From assembly GCA_041603235.1 (NCBI GenBank), contig JBFIES010000006.1, positions 62,001 through 126,000 of the forward strand: a stretch of 64,000 bases of DNA. Reading direction: 5' to 3'. This DNA comes from Panacagrimonas sp041603235. GTDB lineage: Bacteria > Pseudomonadota > Gammaproteobacteria > Nevskiales > Nevskiaceae. How positions within the stretch are numbered: position 1 is the stretch's first letter; every line of letters begins with the position of its first letter. Below are positions 35,705 to 44,036 of this stretch, piece by piece. A program made the position numbers and the translations under genes. Below the pieces are notes generated by a model, which was not told the origin of the DNA, ran no database searches, and saw nothing but the letters and a program-made list of their open reading frames with translations.

Positions 35705-36112
35705 TCAGGCTTTGGGGGGCGTGTATTTCTTGGGCTGCAATGCGGCAAGTTTAACCACCTCACTATCGCGCGACATGCCCATCTCCTCGAGTCGCGCCAG
35801 ATAGCTCGCCCAGTACTGTTCTTGATGAGCACCCAGATCGGCGAGTACTTCCCAGGAATAGAGCCCGGTGTCGTGGCCATCGTCAAATACCAATTTGACG
35901 GCGTATCGACCCACGGCCTTGAGCGCTGTGATGGCGACTTCCCGTTTTCCGCCCACGAGGACGGGTTTGCCATGACCTTGAACTTCTGCGGAAGGCGAAT
36001 GGACGCGCAGGTATTCGGCGGGCAGCCGGTAGCTCTGGCCATCAGCGTATTTCACCTCCAGGCATCGGGAGACTTTGTGCAGAATCAGTTTGTCGGGCTT
36101 CGGGGCGTTCAT
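35705..36112 (-). CDS. DUF971 (gamma-butyrobetaine hydroxylase-like N-terminal) protein
   Basis: A 135-residue stand-alone DUF971 protein: LEVKYADGQSYRLPAEYLRVHSPSAEVQGHG and VKLVFDDGHDTGLYSWEVL are the family hallmarks. The domain also forms the N-terminus of gamma-butyrobetaine hydroxylase; the free-standing bacterial form is often encoded near hslUV and ubiE and has been proposed to act in iron-sulfur or iron homeostasis, without firm proof. Here it is eight bases before ubiE and 51 bases after mnmE. Confidence 0.93.
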   Translation of the reverse strand: MNAPKPDKLILHKVSRCLEVKYADGQSYRLPAEYLRVHSPSAEVQGHGKPVLVGGKREVAITALKAVGRYAVKLVFDDGHDTGLYSWEVLADLGAHQEQYWASYLARLEEMGMSRDSEVVKLAALQPKKYTPPKA

Positions 36113-36163
36113 GGCGCGAAAGGCTGGGTGGCCGGCAATGATGTCATGGCAGGCAGCATCGGC

Positions 36164-37507
36164 CTATTTTCCGATGCAGAATCGCGAGAAGACTTCGCCC
36201 AGAAGATCGTCACTGCTGACCCGGCCGCTCATTCGTCCCAGCGCGTCATGGGCCAGTCTCAAGTCTTCGGCGGCGAGTTCTGCACCGGTCTGGTTGGCCA
36301 ACTGCTGACGTGCGCAATCCAAATGCGTCTTGGCCAGATGCAGGGCGTCCAAGTGACGGGTACTTGCGCTGAATACGCTCTCGCTGTTCTGCTCGAGACC
36401 CGCGAAGCGACAGATGGCCTGGCGCAGCATTTCCAGCCCCTGACCATCTGCTGCGCAGAGCCGGATGGCAGGGCGTTCCGCAATCTGCAGCTCTTCGGAG
36501 GATCGCCCGCTGAGATCACACTTATTCAGGATCACGATACAGGGCATCGCGGCGGGCAGTTGATCAAGAAGTTGCTGGTTGGGTGCGTCGATACCGCTTC
36601 GGTCATCGACCAGAAACAGACTCAGCTCTGCCGCCTGTACCGCTTTCCATGCACGACGAATGCCTTCGTTTTCAATCGGGTCGTCAGTTGTTCGCAGGCC
36701 CGCAGTGTCGACCACAGTAATGGGCATGCCTTGAATCACGATGTGTTCGCGCAGGGCATCCCGAGTGGTGCCGGGAATATCACTGACGATGGCTGCATCG
36801 GTACCGGCCAGCTGATTGATCAGTGTTGACTTGCCGACATTGGGCTGACCGACGATGGCGATGGTGACGCCATCGCGCAGGCGTCTCCCCTGCGCGGCCT
36901 GGTGGATGATCTGATTGAGCGCGGCGCTGGTTTCTTCGAGCTTCTGCGCAAGGCCAGCATCCGACAGCCAGTCGATCTCTTCGTCTGAAAAATCGAGCGC
37001 GCCCTCAACAAAAACACGCAGATTAATGAACTGCTGGGCCAACGCATCCAGTTGTCGCGAGAATTCACCTTGCAGGCTGCGCCTGGCTGCTGTCGCCGCT
37101 GCCTCACTGTTGGCTGCGATCAGGTCGGCAATGCCTTCGGCCTGAATCAGGTCGATACGATCATTGAGGAAAGCACGTTCGGAGAATTCTCCGGGTCTGG
37201 CCATGCGCGCACCGTGCGTGCACGCCGCCTGCACGATCTGGTTGAGTACGACTGGGCCGCCGTGACCTTGAATTTCAACCACATCCTCGCCGGTAAAGGA
37301 ATTAGGTCCTGGGAAGGCAATGACAATGGCCTGGTCACATTCCTGGCCTTGAGCGTCGCGGATATCTCGTAGCCGCGCCTGTCTTGGGGCGGGCAGTTTT
37401 CCGCACATCTTTTCCGCGATATCGAAAGCTTGCGGACCGGACAATCTGACGATGCCCACCGCGCCGGGTCCCGGCGCGGTGGCGATGGCGACGATGGTTT
37501 CGGTCAC
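36164..37507 (-). CDS. mnmE: tRNA modification GTPase MnmE
   Basis: A 447-residue MnmE (TrmE), which with MnmG installs 5-carboxymethylaminomethyl groups on wobble uridine of tRNA. N-terminal formyl-THF-binding domain (ETIVAIATAPGPGAVGIVRLSG, ALLNDRIDL-type RAFLNDRIDLIQAEG), helical domain, an inserted G domain (GQPNVGKSTLINQL, DIPGTTRD, DTAGLR, NKCD) and the C-terminal FCIGK with the conserved Cys. Start is GTG. It follows yidC by 27 bases in the same direction, as in many proteobacteria. Confidence 0.98.
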   Translation of the reverse strand: MTETIVAIATAPGPGAVGIVRLSGPQAFDIAEKMCGKLPAPRQARLRDIRDAQGQECDQAIVIAFPGPNSFTGEDVVEIQGHGGPVVLNQIVQAACTHGARMARPGEFSERAFLNDRIDLIQAEGIADLIAANSEAAATAARRSLQGEFSRQLDALAQQFINLRVFVEGALDFSDEEIDWLSDAGLAQKLEETSAALNQIIHQAAQGRRLRDGVTIAIVGQPNVGKSTLINQLAGTDAAIVSDIPGTTRDALREHIVIQGMPITVVDTAGLRTTDDPIENEGIRRAWKAVQAAELSLFLVDDRSGIDAPNQQLLDQLPAAMPCIVILNKCDLSGRSSEELQIAERPAIRLCAADGQGLEMLRQAICRFAGLEQNSESVFSASTRHLDALHLAKTHLDCARQQLANQTGAELAAEDLRLAHDALGRMSGRVSSDDLLGEVFSRFCIGK

Positions 37508-37534
37508 GATCGGACGTTCACCAAGCTCGTCGCG

Positions 37535-39319
37535 TCAGGTGGTTTTCGCGTTCTTGCCCAGGCCTTCGGTGGCGAGCTTGCGATTGATGAACCATTGCTG
37601 CGCCATGCCGATCAGGTTCGACACCAGCCAGTAGAGAACCAGACCCGCCTGAAAGAAAGTAAAGAAGGCGGTCATCATGATCGGCATGATGTTCATGATC
37701 TTCTGCTGCATCGGATCCATCGTGGCCGTTGCACCGGACCACTTCTGCTGGATGTAGAAACTCAGTCCGAATAGCAGCGGCAAGACGTAGTAGGGATCCG
37801 GCGCGGAAAGATCATTGATCCACAGTGCGAAATCAGCCTGGCGCAGCTCGACACTTTCGAGCAGCACCCAGTACAAGGAGATGAAAACCGGAAACTGCAC
37901 CAGCAGCGGCCAGCAGCCTGCGAGTGGGTTGAAGCCTTCCTTCTTGTAGAGGTCCATCATGGCCTTGGACATGCGCTCGCGGTCATCGCCATAGCGCTCC
38001 TTGATGTCCTGAATTCGCGGCGCGAATTTTTTCATCTTGCCCATCGAGCGGTATTGCGCTTCGGACAATTTGTAGAACGCGGCCTTGACCACGATGGTCA
38101 GCAGAATGATGGACCAGCCCCAGTTTCCGGTGAGCTTGTGAAACTTGGAGAGCAGCCAGAACAGGGGTTCGCAGAGTGCGGTGAGCCATCCGTAATCAAC
38201 GGTGAGTTCAAGGCCACGTGCGATGTTGTCCATGCCGCCGCCCTTGAAGAAGCCGCCCTCGTGGCCTTCGGTTTCCAGCCCCGTCTGCAGCTTGGGTCCA
38301 ATGTAAAGGCCCAATGGGAAGGTTTGTGTCTCGCCCGGCGCAACTTTCACGCCGGTGCCGACGTACTGTGCGGAATAGGTTTGATCCCTGCCGCTCTGTT
38401 TGGCGGAGAACACACCTTCTGAGTTTTCTGGCGGCAGGATGGCGGCGACAAAATAATGTTGAAGCATCGCGATCCAGCCATCGGGCTGGCGCTTTTCGAA
38501 TGCGTCGTCGTCCAGATTATCGAGTTTGGTTTTTACGAAACGATAGCCGTCTGAGCCGTCCTTCTTCTCGAAGAAGCCCACACCAAGGAACGTGGCTACG
38601 AACTTGGGCAGGCTGCCGACCACAACATCGTTGCGTTTGAATCGGGCGTAAGGACTGACAGTCAGCGCAGATGCGCCAGCATTGTTGACGGACTGCTCGA
38701 CGACCACCCGATAGCTGCCACGGGCGAAGCGGTAAACCTTGCGAACCGTCACACCGTTGGCATTGACATGTTCAAGCTCAACTTCCAGTTGCTTCTGCCC
38801 GTCAGCCAACTGGTAGCTGGTTTGGCTGGACTGGTAAGCCGTACTGGAACTGGCTACAGGAACACTCTCGCCGGCAAGACCGGATTGGAAGATGAAAAAC
38901 TGCCCGTCACGATCACCGAGAAGCGGGATTGGCGTTTCGGGATGATCCTTGGAGACCGGGTAATCCTTGAGTTCAACCCGGCGGATTTCGCCACCCTGCA
39001 GACTGATCTGCGCCTTGATGACATCGGTCTCTACCGAGATAAGCTGACCGTTCGGTGTTGCAACGGCCTGGTCTTCCTCCAAAGGACCAGCGCTGACGGC
39101 GGTTGGCGCATCGCCCTGGTCGGCTGGCAGCGCGGCAGTCGGTGCATCGTCTGGCACATCTCGAACCGGACGGGTCTGCGCCTCGTCCGGAACATTGAGT
39201 TGCGGCGTCGGGTTGCTGGCAACCACATTGTCGTTGCCGTAGTCGTCCTGCCATGCCTGGTAGAGAAAGAACAGCACGACCACAAACAGGGCGATCAGGA
39301 TGAATCTGCGATTTTCCAT
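37535..39319 (-). CDS. yidC: Membrane protein insertase YidC
   Basis: A 594-residue Gram-negative YidC/Oxa1. An N-terminal transmembrane helix (FILIALFVVVLFFLYQAW) is followed by an acidic linker, the large periplasmic beta-domain (about 60-360), and the conserved insertase core with five helices: YGWLTALCEPLFWLLSKF, NWGWSIILLTIVVKAAFYKL, GCWPLLVQFPVFISLYWVL, YYVLPLLFGLSFYIQQKW and FFTFFQAGLVLYWLVSN. Length is normal. Six bases follow the yidD stop. Confidence 0.98.
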   Translation of the reverse strand: MENRRFILIALFVVVLFFLYQAWQDDYGNDNVVASNPTPQLNVPDEAQTRPVRDVPDDAPTAALPADQGDAPTAVSAGPLEEDQAVATPNGQLISVETDVIKAQISLQGGEIRRVELKDYPVSKDHPETPIPLLGDRDGQFFIFQSGLAGESVPVASSSTAYQSSQTSYQLADGQKQLEVELEHVNANGVTVRKVYRFARGSYRVVVEQSVNNAGASALTVSPYARFKRNDVVVGSLPKFVATFLGVGFFEKKDGSDGYRFVKTKLDNLDDDAFEKRQPDGWIAMLQHYFVAAILPPENSEGVFSAKQSGRDQTYSAQYVGTGVKVAPGETQTFPLGLYIGPKLQTGLETEGHEGGFFKGGGMDNIARGLELTVDYGWLTALCEPLFWLLSKFHKLTGNWGWSIILLTIVVKAAFYKLSEAQYRSMGKMKKFAPRIQDIKERYGDDRERMSKAMMDLYKKEGFNPLAGCWPLLVQFPVFISLYWVLLESVELRQADFALWINDLSAPDPYYVLPLLFGLSFYIQQKWSGATATMDPMQQKIMNIMPIMMTAFFTFFQAGLVLYWLVSNLIGMAQQWFINRKLATEGLGKNAKTT

Positions 39320-39325
39320 TTTGAT

Positions 39326-39550
39326 TTATTTCGCTTCACGATGCGGAACCGGATCTTCGCCACCCGGATTCAGAGGATGGCAGCGCGTCAGTCGACGCAA
39401 TGCGAGCCAACTGCCGCGCAGGCTGCCGTGTTGTTCAATAGCCTGCTTCGCATAACGCGAGCAGCTGGGGTAGAAACGGCATTGATTGCCGATGAAAGGG
39501 CTGAGTACGCGCTGATAGCAGCGGATCAGGAAGATCAGGAAACTGGCCAT
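39326..39550 (-). CDS. yidD: Membrane protein insertion efficiency factor YidD
   Basis: A 74-residue YidD, a small amphipathic membrane-associated protein that aids YidC-dependent insertion. Recognisable by LIRCYQRVLSPFIGNQCRFYPSCSRYA and RCHPLNPGG. Its start overlaps the rnpA end by 16 bases, the usual arrangement. Confidence 0.97.
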   Translation of the reverse strand: MASFLIFLIRCYQRVLSPFIGNQCRFYPSCSRYAKQAIEQHGSLRGSWLALRRLTRCHPLNPGGEDPVPHREAK

Positions 39551-39936
39551 CGCTTTCGCAGTTGTATCCAGTATTGACTCAATTCTTCAGTGAGTTCGGG
39601 ACGGCTGATCTTGCGTGCTCTGGGTGTCGCCATGATGACGACGTCCGCAACGGGTAGATCGGAACTCTTACGAAACGATTCTCGAACCAATCGTTTGAAT
39701 CGGTTCCGGTCTACTGCGCGCGGCATGGCCTTTTTGGATACAGCCAGACCCATCCTTGCGCTGCTCGCCGGAAGCTGGGCTTCCGGGCCTTGCGCCGCGA
39801 CGACAAACTCGTACGCGGTAAAACAGGGACTTCTTCTTCTACGACCCTTGCTGATCACCCGCTTGAAGTCAGCGGGCTTGAGCAGTCGGGCCGCTCGCGG
39901 GAAACCGGCCAATCGTCTGATGGCCTGCGCCGCCAA
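39535..39936 (-). CDS. rnpA: Ribonuclease P protein component
   Basis: A 133-residue RnpA, the protein subunit of RNase P that helps mature tRNA 5' ends. Family landmarks: RLLKPADFKRVISKGRRRRS, GLAVSKKAMPRAVDRNRFKRLVRESFR (the RNR signature). The start is taken as TTG at 39936, nine bases after the rpmH stop, with AAGG just upstream; the first residues before GFPRAARL are not conserved, so this start is approximate. Confidence 0.95.
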   Translation of the reverse strand: MAAQAIRRLAGFPRAARLLKPADFKRVISKGRRRRSPCFTAYEFVVAAQGPEAQLPASSARMGLAVSKKAMPRAVDRNRFKRLVRESFRKSSDLPVADVVIMATPRARKISRPELTEELSQYWIQLRKRWPVS

Positions 39937-39945
39937 CTGCCTTGC

Positions 39946-40080
39946 TTAAGGTGCCAGTCGGGCGCGGCCTTTGGCGCGACGACGTGCAATTACGGCGCGA
40001 CCACCGACAGTTGCCATGCGGGCACGAAAACCATGAGTGCGCTTGCGGCGGATGACGCTGGGTTGATAGGTGCGTTTCAT
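39946..40080 (-). CDS. rpmH: 50S ribosomal protein L34
   Basis: A 44-residue L34, too short for many ORF scans: it begins MKRTYQPSVIRRKRTHGFRA and ends ARRRAKGRARLAP. The sequence is strongly basic, as expected for this ribosomal protein. It heads the rpmH-rnpA-yidD-yidC-mnmE series and is divergent from dnaA, the classic origin layout. Confidence 0.97.
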   Translation of the reverse strand: MKRTYQPSVIRRKRTHGFRARMATVGGRAVIARRRAKGRARLAP

Positions 40081-40176
40081 GACGTCTTGCTCGGCCAAAA
40101 GAAAAAGGGCGCGGAGTTTACCGACTATATGGTGCTCACGACAAGATCAGAGTTCAGGTGCGGCTTGCCTCGGCCC

Positions 40177-40205
40177 TGTGGATAAGTCTTCGCCCAGGGT
40201 ATAGA
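40177..40205 (+). promoter_or_regulatory. Candidate dnaA promoter with a perfect DnaA box
   Basis: TGTGGATAA at 40177-40185 is the perfect complement of the consensus DnaA box TTATCCACA. Its first six bases (TGTGGA) lie 17 bases before a TATAGA (40200-40205) and could be a poor -35, so DnaA could autoregulate its own promoter. The promoter assignment is inference; the box itself is exact. Confidence 0.6.
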
Positions 40206-40252
40206 ATTGCCTGCTGACTTCGCTTCAACCCACTCCAGTCCCCTTATCCTCC

Positions 40253-41572
40253 ATGGCGCTTGCCGACGATCCCGGTTGGACCCTTTGCGTTGAACGCCTA
40301 GAAGGCGAAATGCCGGCCGAAGAGCTGAATAGCTGGATTCGGCCGCTTCAAGCGCGCCGAGAAGGTGACCGTCTGGTGCTGATCGCTCCCAATCGCATGG
40401 TCATGCAGCGCGTGGCGGCGGATTTTCGCTCACAGATTCAACGCGCCTGGGTCGCCAGCGACGGTACGGACATAGAAGTGGAAGTTGTCGCCGCTGCCGA
40501 AGTCAGCGCCGCGCCGGCGGATCCCAAGACCTCGGTGGAGAATGCGCATCAGGGCACGACGCGTCTGGATGCTCGCTATACCTTCGACTCTTTCATTCAG
40601 GGTAAGTCCAATGCCCAGGCTAATGCGGCTGCGCAGCAAGTCGCCGAATCTCCCGGCGTGGCCTACAACCCTTTGCTGATCTACGGCGCTTCCGGCCTCG
40701 GCAAAACGCATCTGATGCACGCCGCGGGCAATGCGCTGCTAGGTAGTGGCCCGAATGTGCGGGTGGTTTACGTGCCTTCCGAGCAATGGATGAACCAGTT
40801 CATCTCGGCCATGCGCCACAACACCACAGAAGAATTCAAGGCCACCTATCGCTCGGCCGATGCCTTGCTCATCGACGACATCCAGTTTTTTGCTGGAAAG
40901 CCCACGACTCAGGAAGAATTTTTCCATACTTTCAATAGTTTAATGGATGGGCGCAAGCAAATTATTCTGACTTGCGACCGCTTCCCCAAGGATCTGGATC
41001 GCCTGGATGACCGCCTGAAGTCGCGTTTTTCTTCGGGTCTGACCGTCTCCGTGGAGCCGCCTGACCTGGAAACCCGTGTCGCCATCCTGTTATCCAAGGC
41101 CGAACAGTTTGGTCTGGCGCTGAATAATGACGTGGCCTTCTTTGTTGCTCAGCACGTGCGTTCCAATGTGCGTGAGCTTGAAGGTGTGCTGCTGCGCCTG
41201 TCTGCGGGCATGCGTCTGCAAGGCGAAGCCATTACGGTGGAGTTTGCGCGCCAGACGCTGCGAGACATGCTCGCCCATTACGAACGCAAGGTGACCATCG
41301 AGAACATCATGTCGACGGTCGCCAAGTACTACGGTATCCCGCACAAGGATCTGCGCTCGCCCAGACGCTCCAGGATGCTGGCGCGACCCCGACAGGTTGC
41401 GATGGCGCTGGCTCGTGAATTGACCGAGCACAGCCTGCCGGATATTGGTCAGCATTTTGAGAAGGATCACACGACGGTCCTGCATGCTGATCGCAAGATC
41501 AAGGAATTGCGCGAAACCGATATCCGGATTCGCGAGGACTACGAGAATTTGTTGCGCCAGTTAAGCTATTGA
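40253..41572 (+). CDS. dnaA: Chromosomal replication initiator DnaA
   Basis: A 439-residue DnaA. Domain I is at the N-terminus (WTLCVERLEGEMPAEELNSWIRPL), domain II a short linker, domain III the AAA+ ATPase with Walker A GASGLGKT at 155-162, Walker B LLIDDIQFF and sensor regions, domain IV the DNA-binding helix-turn-helix (RSRMLARPRQVAMALARELT). The DNA-contact motif reads IGQHFEKDHTTVLHA, one residue shorter than the common FGGRDHTTV form. The ATG has no obvious ribosome-binding site, so initiation may be weak or leader-dependent. Confidence 0.97.
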   Translation: MALADDPGWTLCVERLEGEMPAEELNSWIRPLQARREGDRLVLIAPNRMVMQRVAADFRSQIQRAWVASDGTDIEVEVVAAAEVSAAPADPKTSVENAHQGTTRLDARYTFDSFIQGKSNAQANAAAQQVAESPGVAYNPLLIYGASGLGKTHLMHAAGNALLGSGPNVRVVYVPSEQWMNQFISAMRHNTTEEFKATYRSADALLIDDIQFFAGKPTTQEEFFHTFNSLMDGRKQIILTCDRFPKDLDRLDDRLKSRFSSGLTVSVEPPDLETRVAILLSKAEQFGLALNNDVAFFVAQHVRSNVRELEGVLLRLSAGMRLQGEAITVEFARQTLRDMLAHYERKVTIENIMSTVAKYYGIPHKDLRSPRRSRMLARPRQVAMALARELTEHSLPDIGQHFEKDHTTVLHADRKIKELRETDIRIREDYENLLRQLSY

Positions 41573-41824
41573 ATAAGCGTTGAAAGTTTGACCCTTAAGC
41601 GTGTTGGAAAGCTGTGGAAAAGTAACAGCTCGAAATGTGTCCACAACTTGGACACAGATCGTCCAGACGTGAGCCGGGGGTTTTTGAGGAAATGTTTTCA
41701 CGTTTAAGTTTATGAATTATCTAAGAAAAATAAACTTATCCAATGCATCGCTCTTGTACTACTACTGTTTATTTCTTTTAAAGAAAGAAAGTTCTAAGCA
41801 GACAAACGTCATCAGGTGACACTT
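41573..41824. other. dnaA-dnaN intergenic region, probable oriC
   Basis: A 252-base gap in the classic origin position. It contains a near-perfect DnaA box TGTGGAAAA (41613-41621, one mismatch), weaker boxes GTGTCCACA (41637-41645) and TTATCCAAT (41736-41744) with two mismatches each, and an 8-bp perfect inverted repeat at 41636-41656. From about 41690 to 41800 the sequence is clearly AT-rich, a suitable unwinding element. Only one strong box is inside; another perfect one lies upstream of dnaA. The dnaN promoter must also be here. Confidence 0.65.
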
Positions 41825-42925
41825 ATGAAGATCAAGGTAGGGAGAAACGAGTTGTTGACCGCTCTGCAGGCCGTGGTCGGCGTTGTCGAACGTCGGCAGA
41901 CCTTGCCCGTGCTGGCCAATTTTTTGCTCGAAGTCAAAGACGACGAACTCGTCGTCACCGGTACCGATCTGGAAATGGAGTTGATATCGCGAGCCAGCGT
42001 GCAGGCTCAGGCGCCCGGCAAAGTGACCGTTCCCGCCCGCAAGCTTTTCGATATCTGCCGGGGCTTACCTGAAGGGGCTGACATCAGCCTGGAGGCCCGA
42101 GAGGACAAAGTCACCGTTCGATCAGGCAAGAGCCGTTTCACGCTCGCCGCGCTCAAAGCCGAGGAATTTCCGGCTATGGGTCAGGTTCGCAGCGGGAAGC
42201 ACATCCGCCTGCAGCGCGCTGAGCTGAAGAACCTGATCGAGAAGACCCAGTTCGCCATGGCGCAGCAGGATGTCCGCTATTACCTCAATGGTTTGTTGCT
42301 CGAAGCCAGCGCCAACCGACTGCGCGCCGTTGCCACTGATGGTCATCGGCTCGCATTCAGTGAGCGGCTTGGCGAAACCGCACTGGAAGAACCGGTGCAG
42401 GCCATCCTTCCGCGTAAATCTGTCCAGGAGCTCAATCGACTGCTGGATAACAGCGACACGGAAGTCACCCTGATCGTCGGCGAAGGGCAGGTCCAGGTAG
42501 AGATCGACACCGTTCGCCTGACCACCAAGACCATCGATGGCCGCTTCCCGGATTATGAAAGGGTGATTCCCGATCACGGAGACAAGCAGGTCGTCGCCGA
42601 TCGCGAAACCTTCCGCCGATCATTGGCGCGCACCGCAATTCTCTCCAACGAAAAGTTTCGCGGCGTTCGCCTGCAACTGGAGTCGGGACAGCTGAAGCTG
42701 CAGACGCACAATCCGGAGCACGAAGAAGCTGAAGAAGAGATCGAAGTTGATTACAGCGGTGAAGGGCTGGAGATCGGGTTCAACGTCAATTACCTGCTGG
42801 ATGCGCTTGGCGCCATTGCTGGCGACGAGATCGTGCTGGAGCTGAAGAACTCGGATTCCAGCGGTTTGCTTTACCAATCGGGCGATCCGTCATCGAAGTA
42901 CGTGATCATGCCGATGCGGCTCTAG
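41825..42925 (+). CDS. dnaN: DNA polymerase III beta sliding clamp
   Basis: A 366-residue beta clamp, three tandem clamp domains. Seen are the N-terminal MKIKVGRNELLTALQAVVGVVERRQTLPVLANF, ELVVTGTDLEMEL, PARKLFDICRGLPEGAD, the second-domain FAMAQQDVRYYLNGLL with ATDGHRLAFSE, and the C-terminal YVIMPMRL peptide-pocket end. The ATG with AGGTGA upstream gives the standard length; a GTG at 41816 is possible. Confidence 0.98.
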   Translation: MKIKVGRNELLTALQAVVGVVERRQTLPVLANFLLEVKDDELVVTGTDLEMELISRASVQAQAPGKVTVPARKLFDICRGLPEGADISLEAREDKVTVRSGKSRFTLAALKAEEFPAMGQVRSGKHIRLQRAELKNLIEKTQFAMAQQDVRYYLNGLLLEASANRLRAVATDGHRLAFSERLGETALEEPVQAILPRKSVQELNRLLDNSDTEVTLIVGEGQVQVEIDTVRLTTKTIDGRFPDYERVIPDHGDKQVVADRETFRRSLARTAILSNEKFRGVRLQLESGQLKLQTHNPEHEEAEEEIEVDYSGEGLEIGFNVNYLLDALGAIAGDEIVLELKNSDSSGLLYQSGDPSSKYVIMPMRL

Positions 42926-42937
42926 CAGGAAGCCGGT

Positions 42938-44017
42938 GTGAGTGTCGCCCTGTTGCGGGGCGAAAACCTCCGTTTGTACAAGAAATTTCAGATAGAGCCT
43001 CACCCGGTGCTCAATCTGATCGTGGGAGACAACGCCGCCGGCAAGACCAGCTTGCTCGAAGCCTTGTTTCTCACGGCCAGGGGCCGCAGTTTTCGCGCAC
43101 AGAATCTGGCCGAAGTCTGCGGGCCTGCACAAGCGGGCTGGAATGCGTTTGCTGAAACACGCAATCAGACCGACATTCACAAGCTGGGTATTGGTTGGAC
43201 GCGAGACGGAACAGAAATGAGGCTTGATCAGATTAAAGGCGTTCGAATTGCAGAGGTGGTGAAAGCCATGCCTCTGCAACTAATCGAGCCCTTGTCTCAT
43301 CGCCTGCTCGAAGAAGGCCCGTCATATCGGCGCAGTTTTGTGGATTGGGGTGTGTTCCACGTGGAACATCGCTTTCTGGAAGTCTGGCGACGTTGTCAGC
43401 GAGCCCTCAAACAACGCAATAAGTCCCTACGGGAAGCGCTACCGGGGAAGGCTGTATCCGCATGGAACCGGGAATTGGTTGAGTCTTCAATCGAACTCAC
43501 CGCCATGCGGCAGGCCCACGTGGCCGAGGCTGCGCCAATTTTCCAAAAAGAAGTGGCAGATATGCTCGAACAAGGCCGCGCCCGCCTGGAATGGAACCAG
43601 GGTTGGCCGGCCGATCAGGACTATGCCGAACTTCTGGAGCGAAACCTGGCCCAGCACCAGCGCCTGGGAACGACTGTCCAAGGGCCGCACCGCGCTGAAC
43701 TGAAGATCACACTGGCAGACGCAAAGGCGAAAGGGCGTGTCAGTCGAGGGCAGCAGAAAATGCTGGTCTCTGCCATGGTGCTCGCGCAGGCGCAGGTTCT
43801 GCGGGTCCATGGTGTGAGCGCTCCAGTGTTGTTGTTGGATGATTTTGCCTCCGAACTGGCTCCCGAATTCCAAAATCGTCTGGCTAATGCCCTTAGTCGG
43901 TACCCCGGACAGAAATTTGTTACCGCTTTTTCCATGCCAGACGCTTTCGCGGACGGCGATTCAAAGATGTTCCACGTGGAACATGGAACAGTCCGCCAGA
44001 CTGATGCCATTCATTGA
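42938..44017 (+). CDS. recF: DNA replication and repair protein RecF
   Basis: A 359-residue RecF, an SMC-like ABC ATPase that loads RecA at gaps with RecO and RecR. Walker A is GDNAAGKT at 30-37; the signature region is SRGQQKMLVSAMVLAQ and Walker B is VLLLDDFASEL. The gene starts GTG, 12 bases after dnaN, with AGGA upstream. Two perfect parS-type palindromes are embedded in it, at 43353 and 43967, each encoding the residues FHVEH. Confidence 0.97.
   Translation: MSVALLRGENLRLYKKFQIEPHPVLNLIVGDNAAGKTSLLEALFLTARGRSFRAQNLAEVCGPAQAGWNAFAETRNQTDIHKLGIGWTRDGTEMRLDQIKGVRIAEVVKAMPLQLIEPLSHRLLEEGPSYRRSFVDWGVFHVEHRFLEVWRRCQRALKQRNKSLREALPGKAVSAWNRELVESSIELTAMRQAHVAEAAPIFQKEVADMLEQGRARLEWNQGWPADQDYAELLERNLAQHQRLGTTVQGPHRAELKITLADAKAKGRVSRGQQKMLVSAMVLAQAQVLRVHGVSAPVLLLDDFASELAPEFQNRLANALSRYPGQKFVTAFSMPDAFADGDSKMFHVEHGTVRQTDAIH
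43353..43368. other. parS-type ParB binding site 1 (in recF)
   Basis: TGTTCCACGTGGAACA is a perfect 16-bp palindrome identical to the parS form used in Pseudomonas-type chromosomes (B. subtilis form is TGTTTCACGTGAAACA). It lies about 3 kb from dnaA, the usual origin-proximal location for parS. Confidence 0.9.
43967..43984. other. parS-type ParB binding site 2 (in recF)
   Basis: ATGTTCCACGTGGAACAT, an 18-bp perfect palindrome containing the same 16-bp parS core as site 1, 615 bases downstream near the recF stop. The two sites lie in the same reading frame of recF. Confidence 0.92.
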
Positions 44018-44036
44018 TTGAACCAAGAAGTCACTT

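Noticed and set aside
35663..36829. A 388-codon open frame opposite DUF971 and mnmE
   Set aside because: Antisense shadow of well-supported genes; no ribosome-binding site and no recognisable protein.
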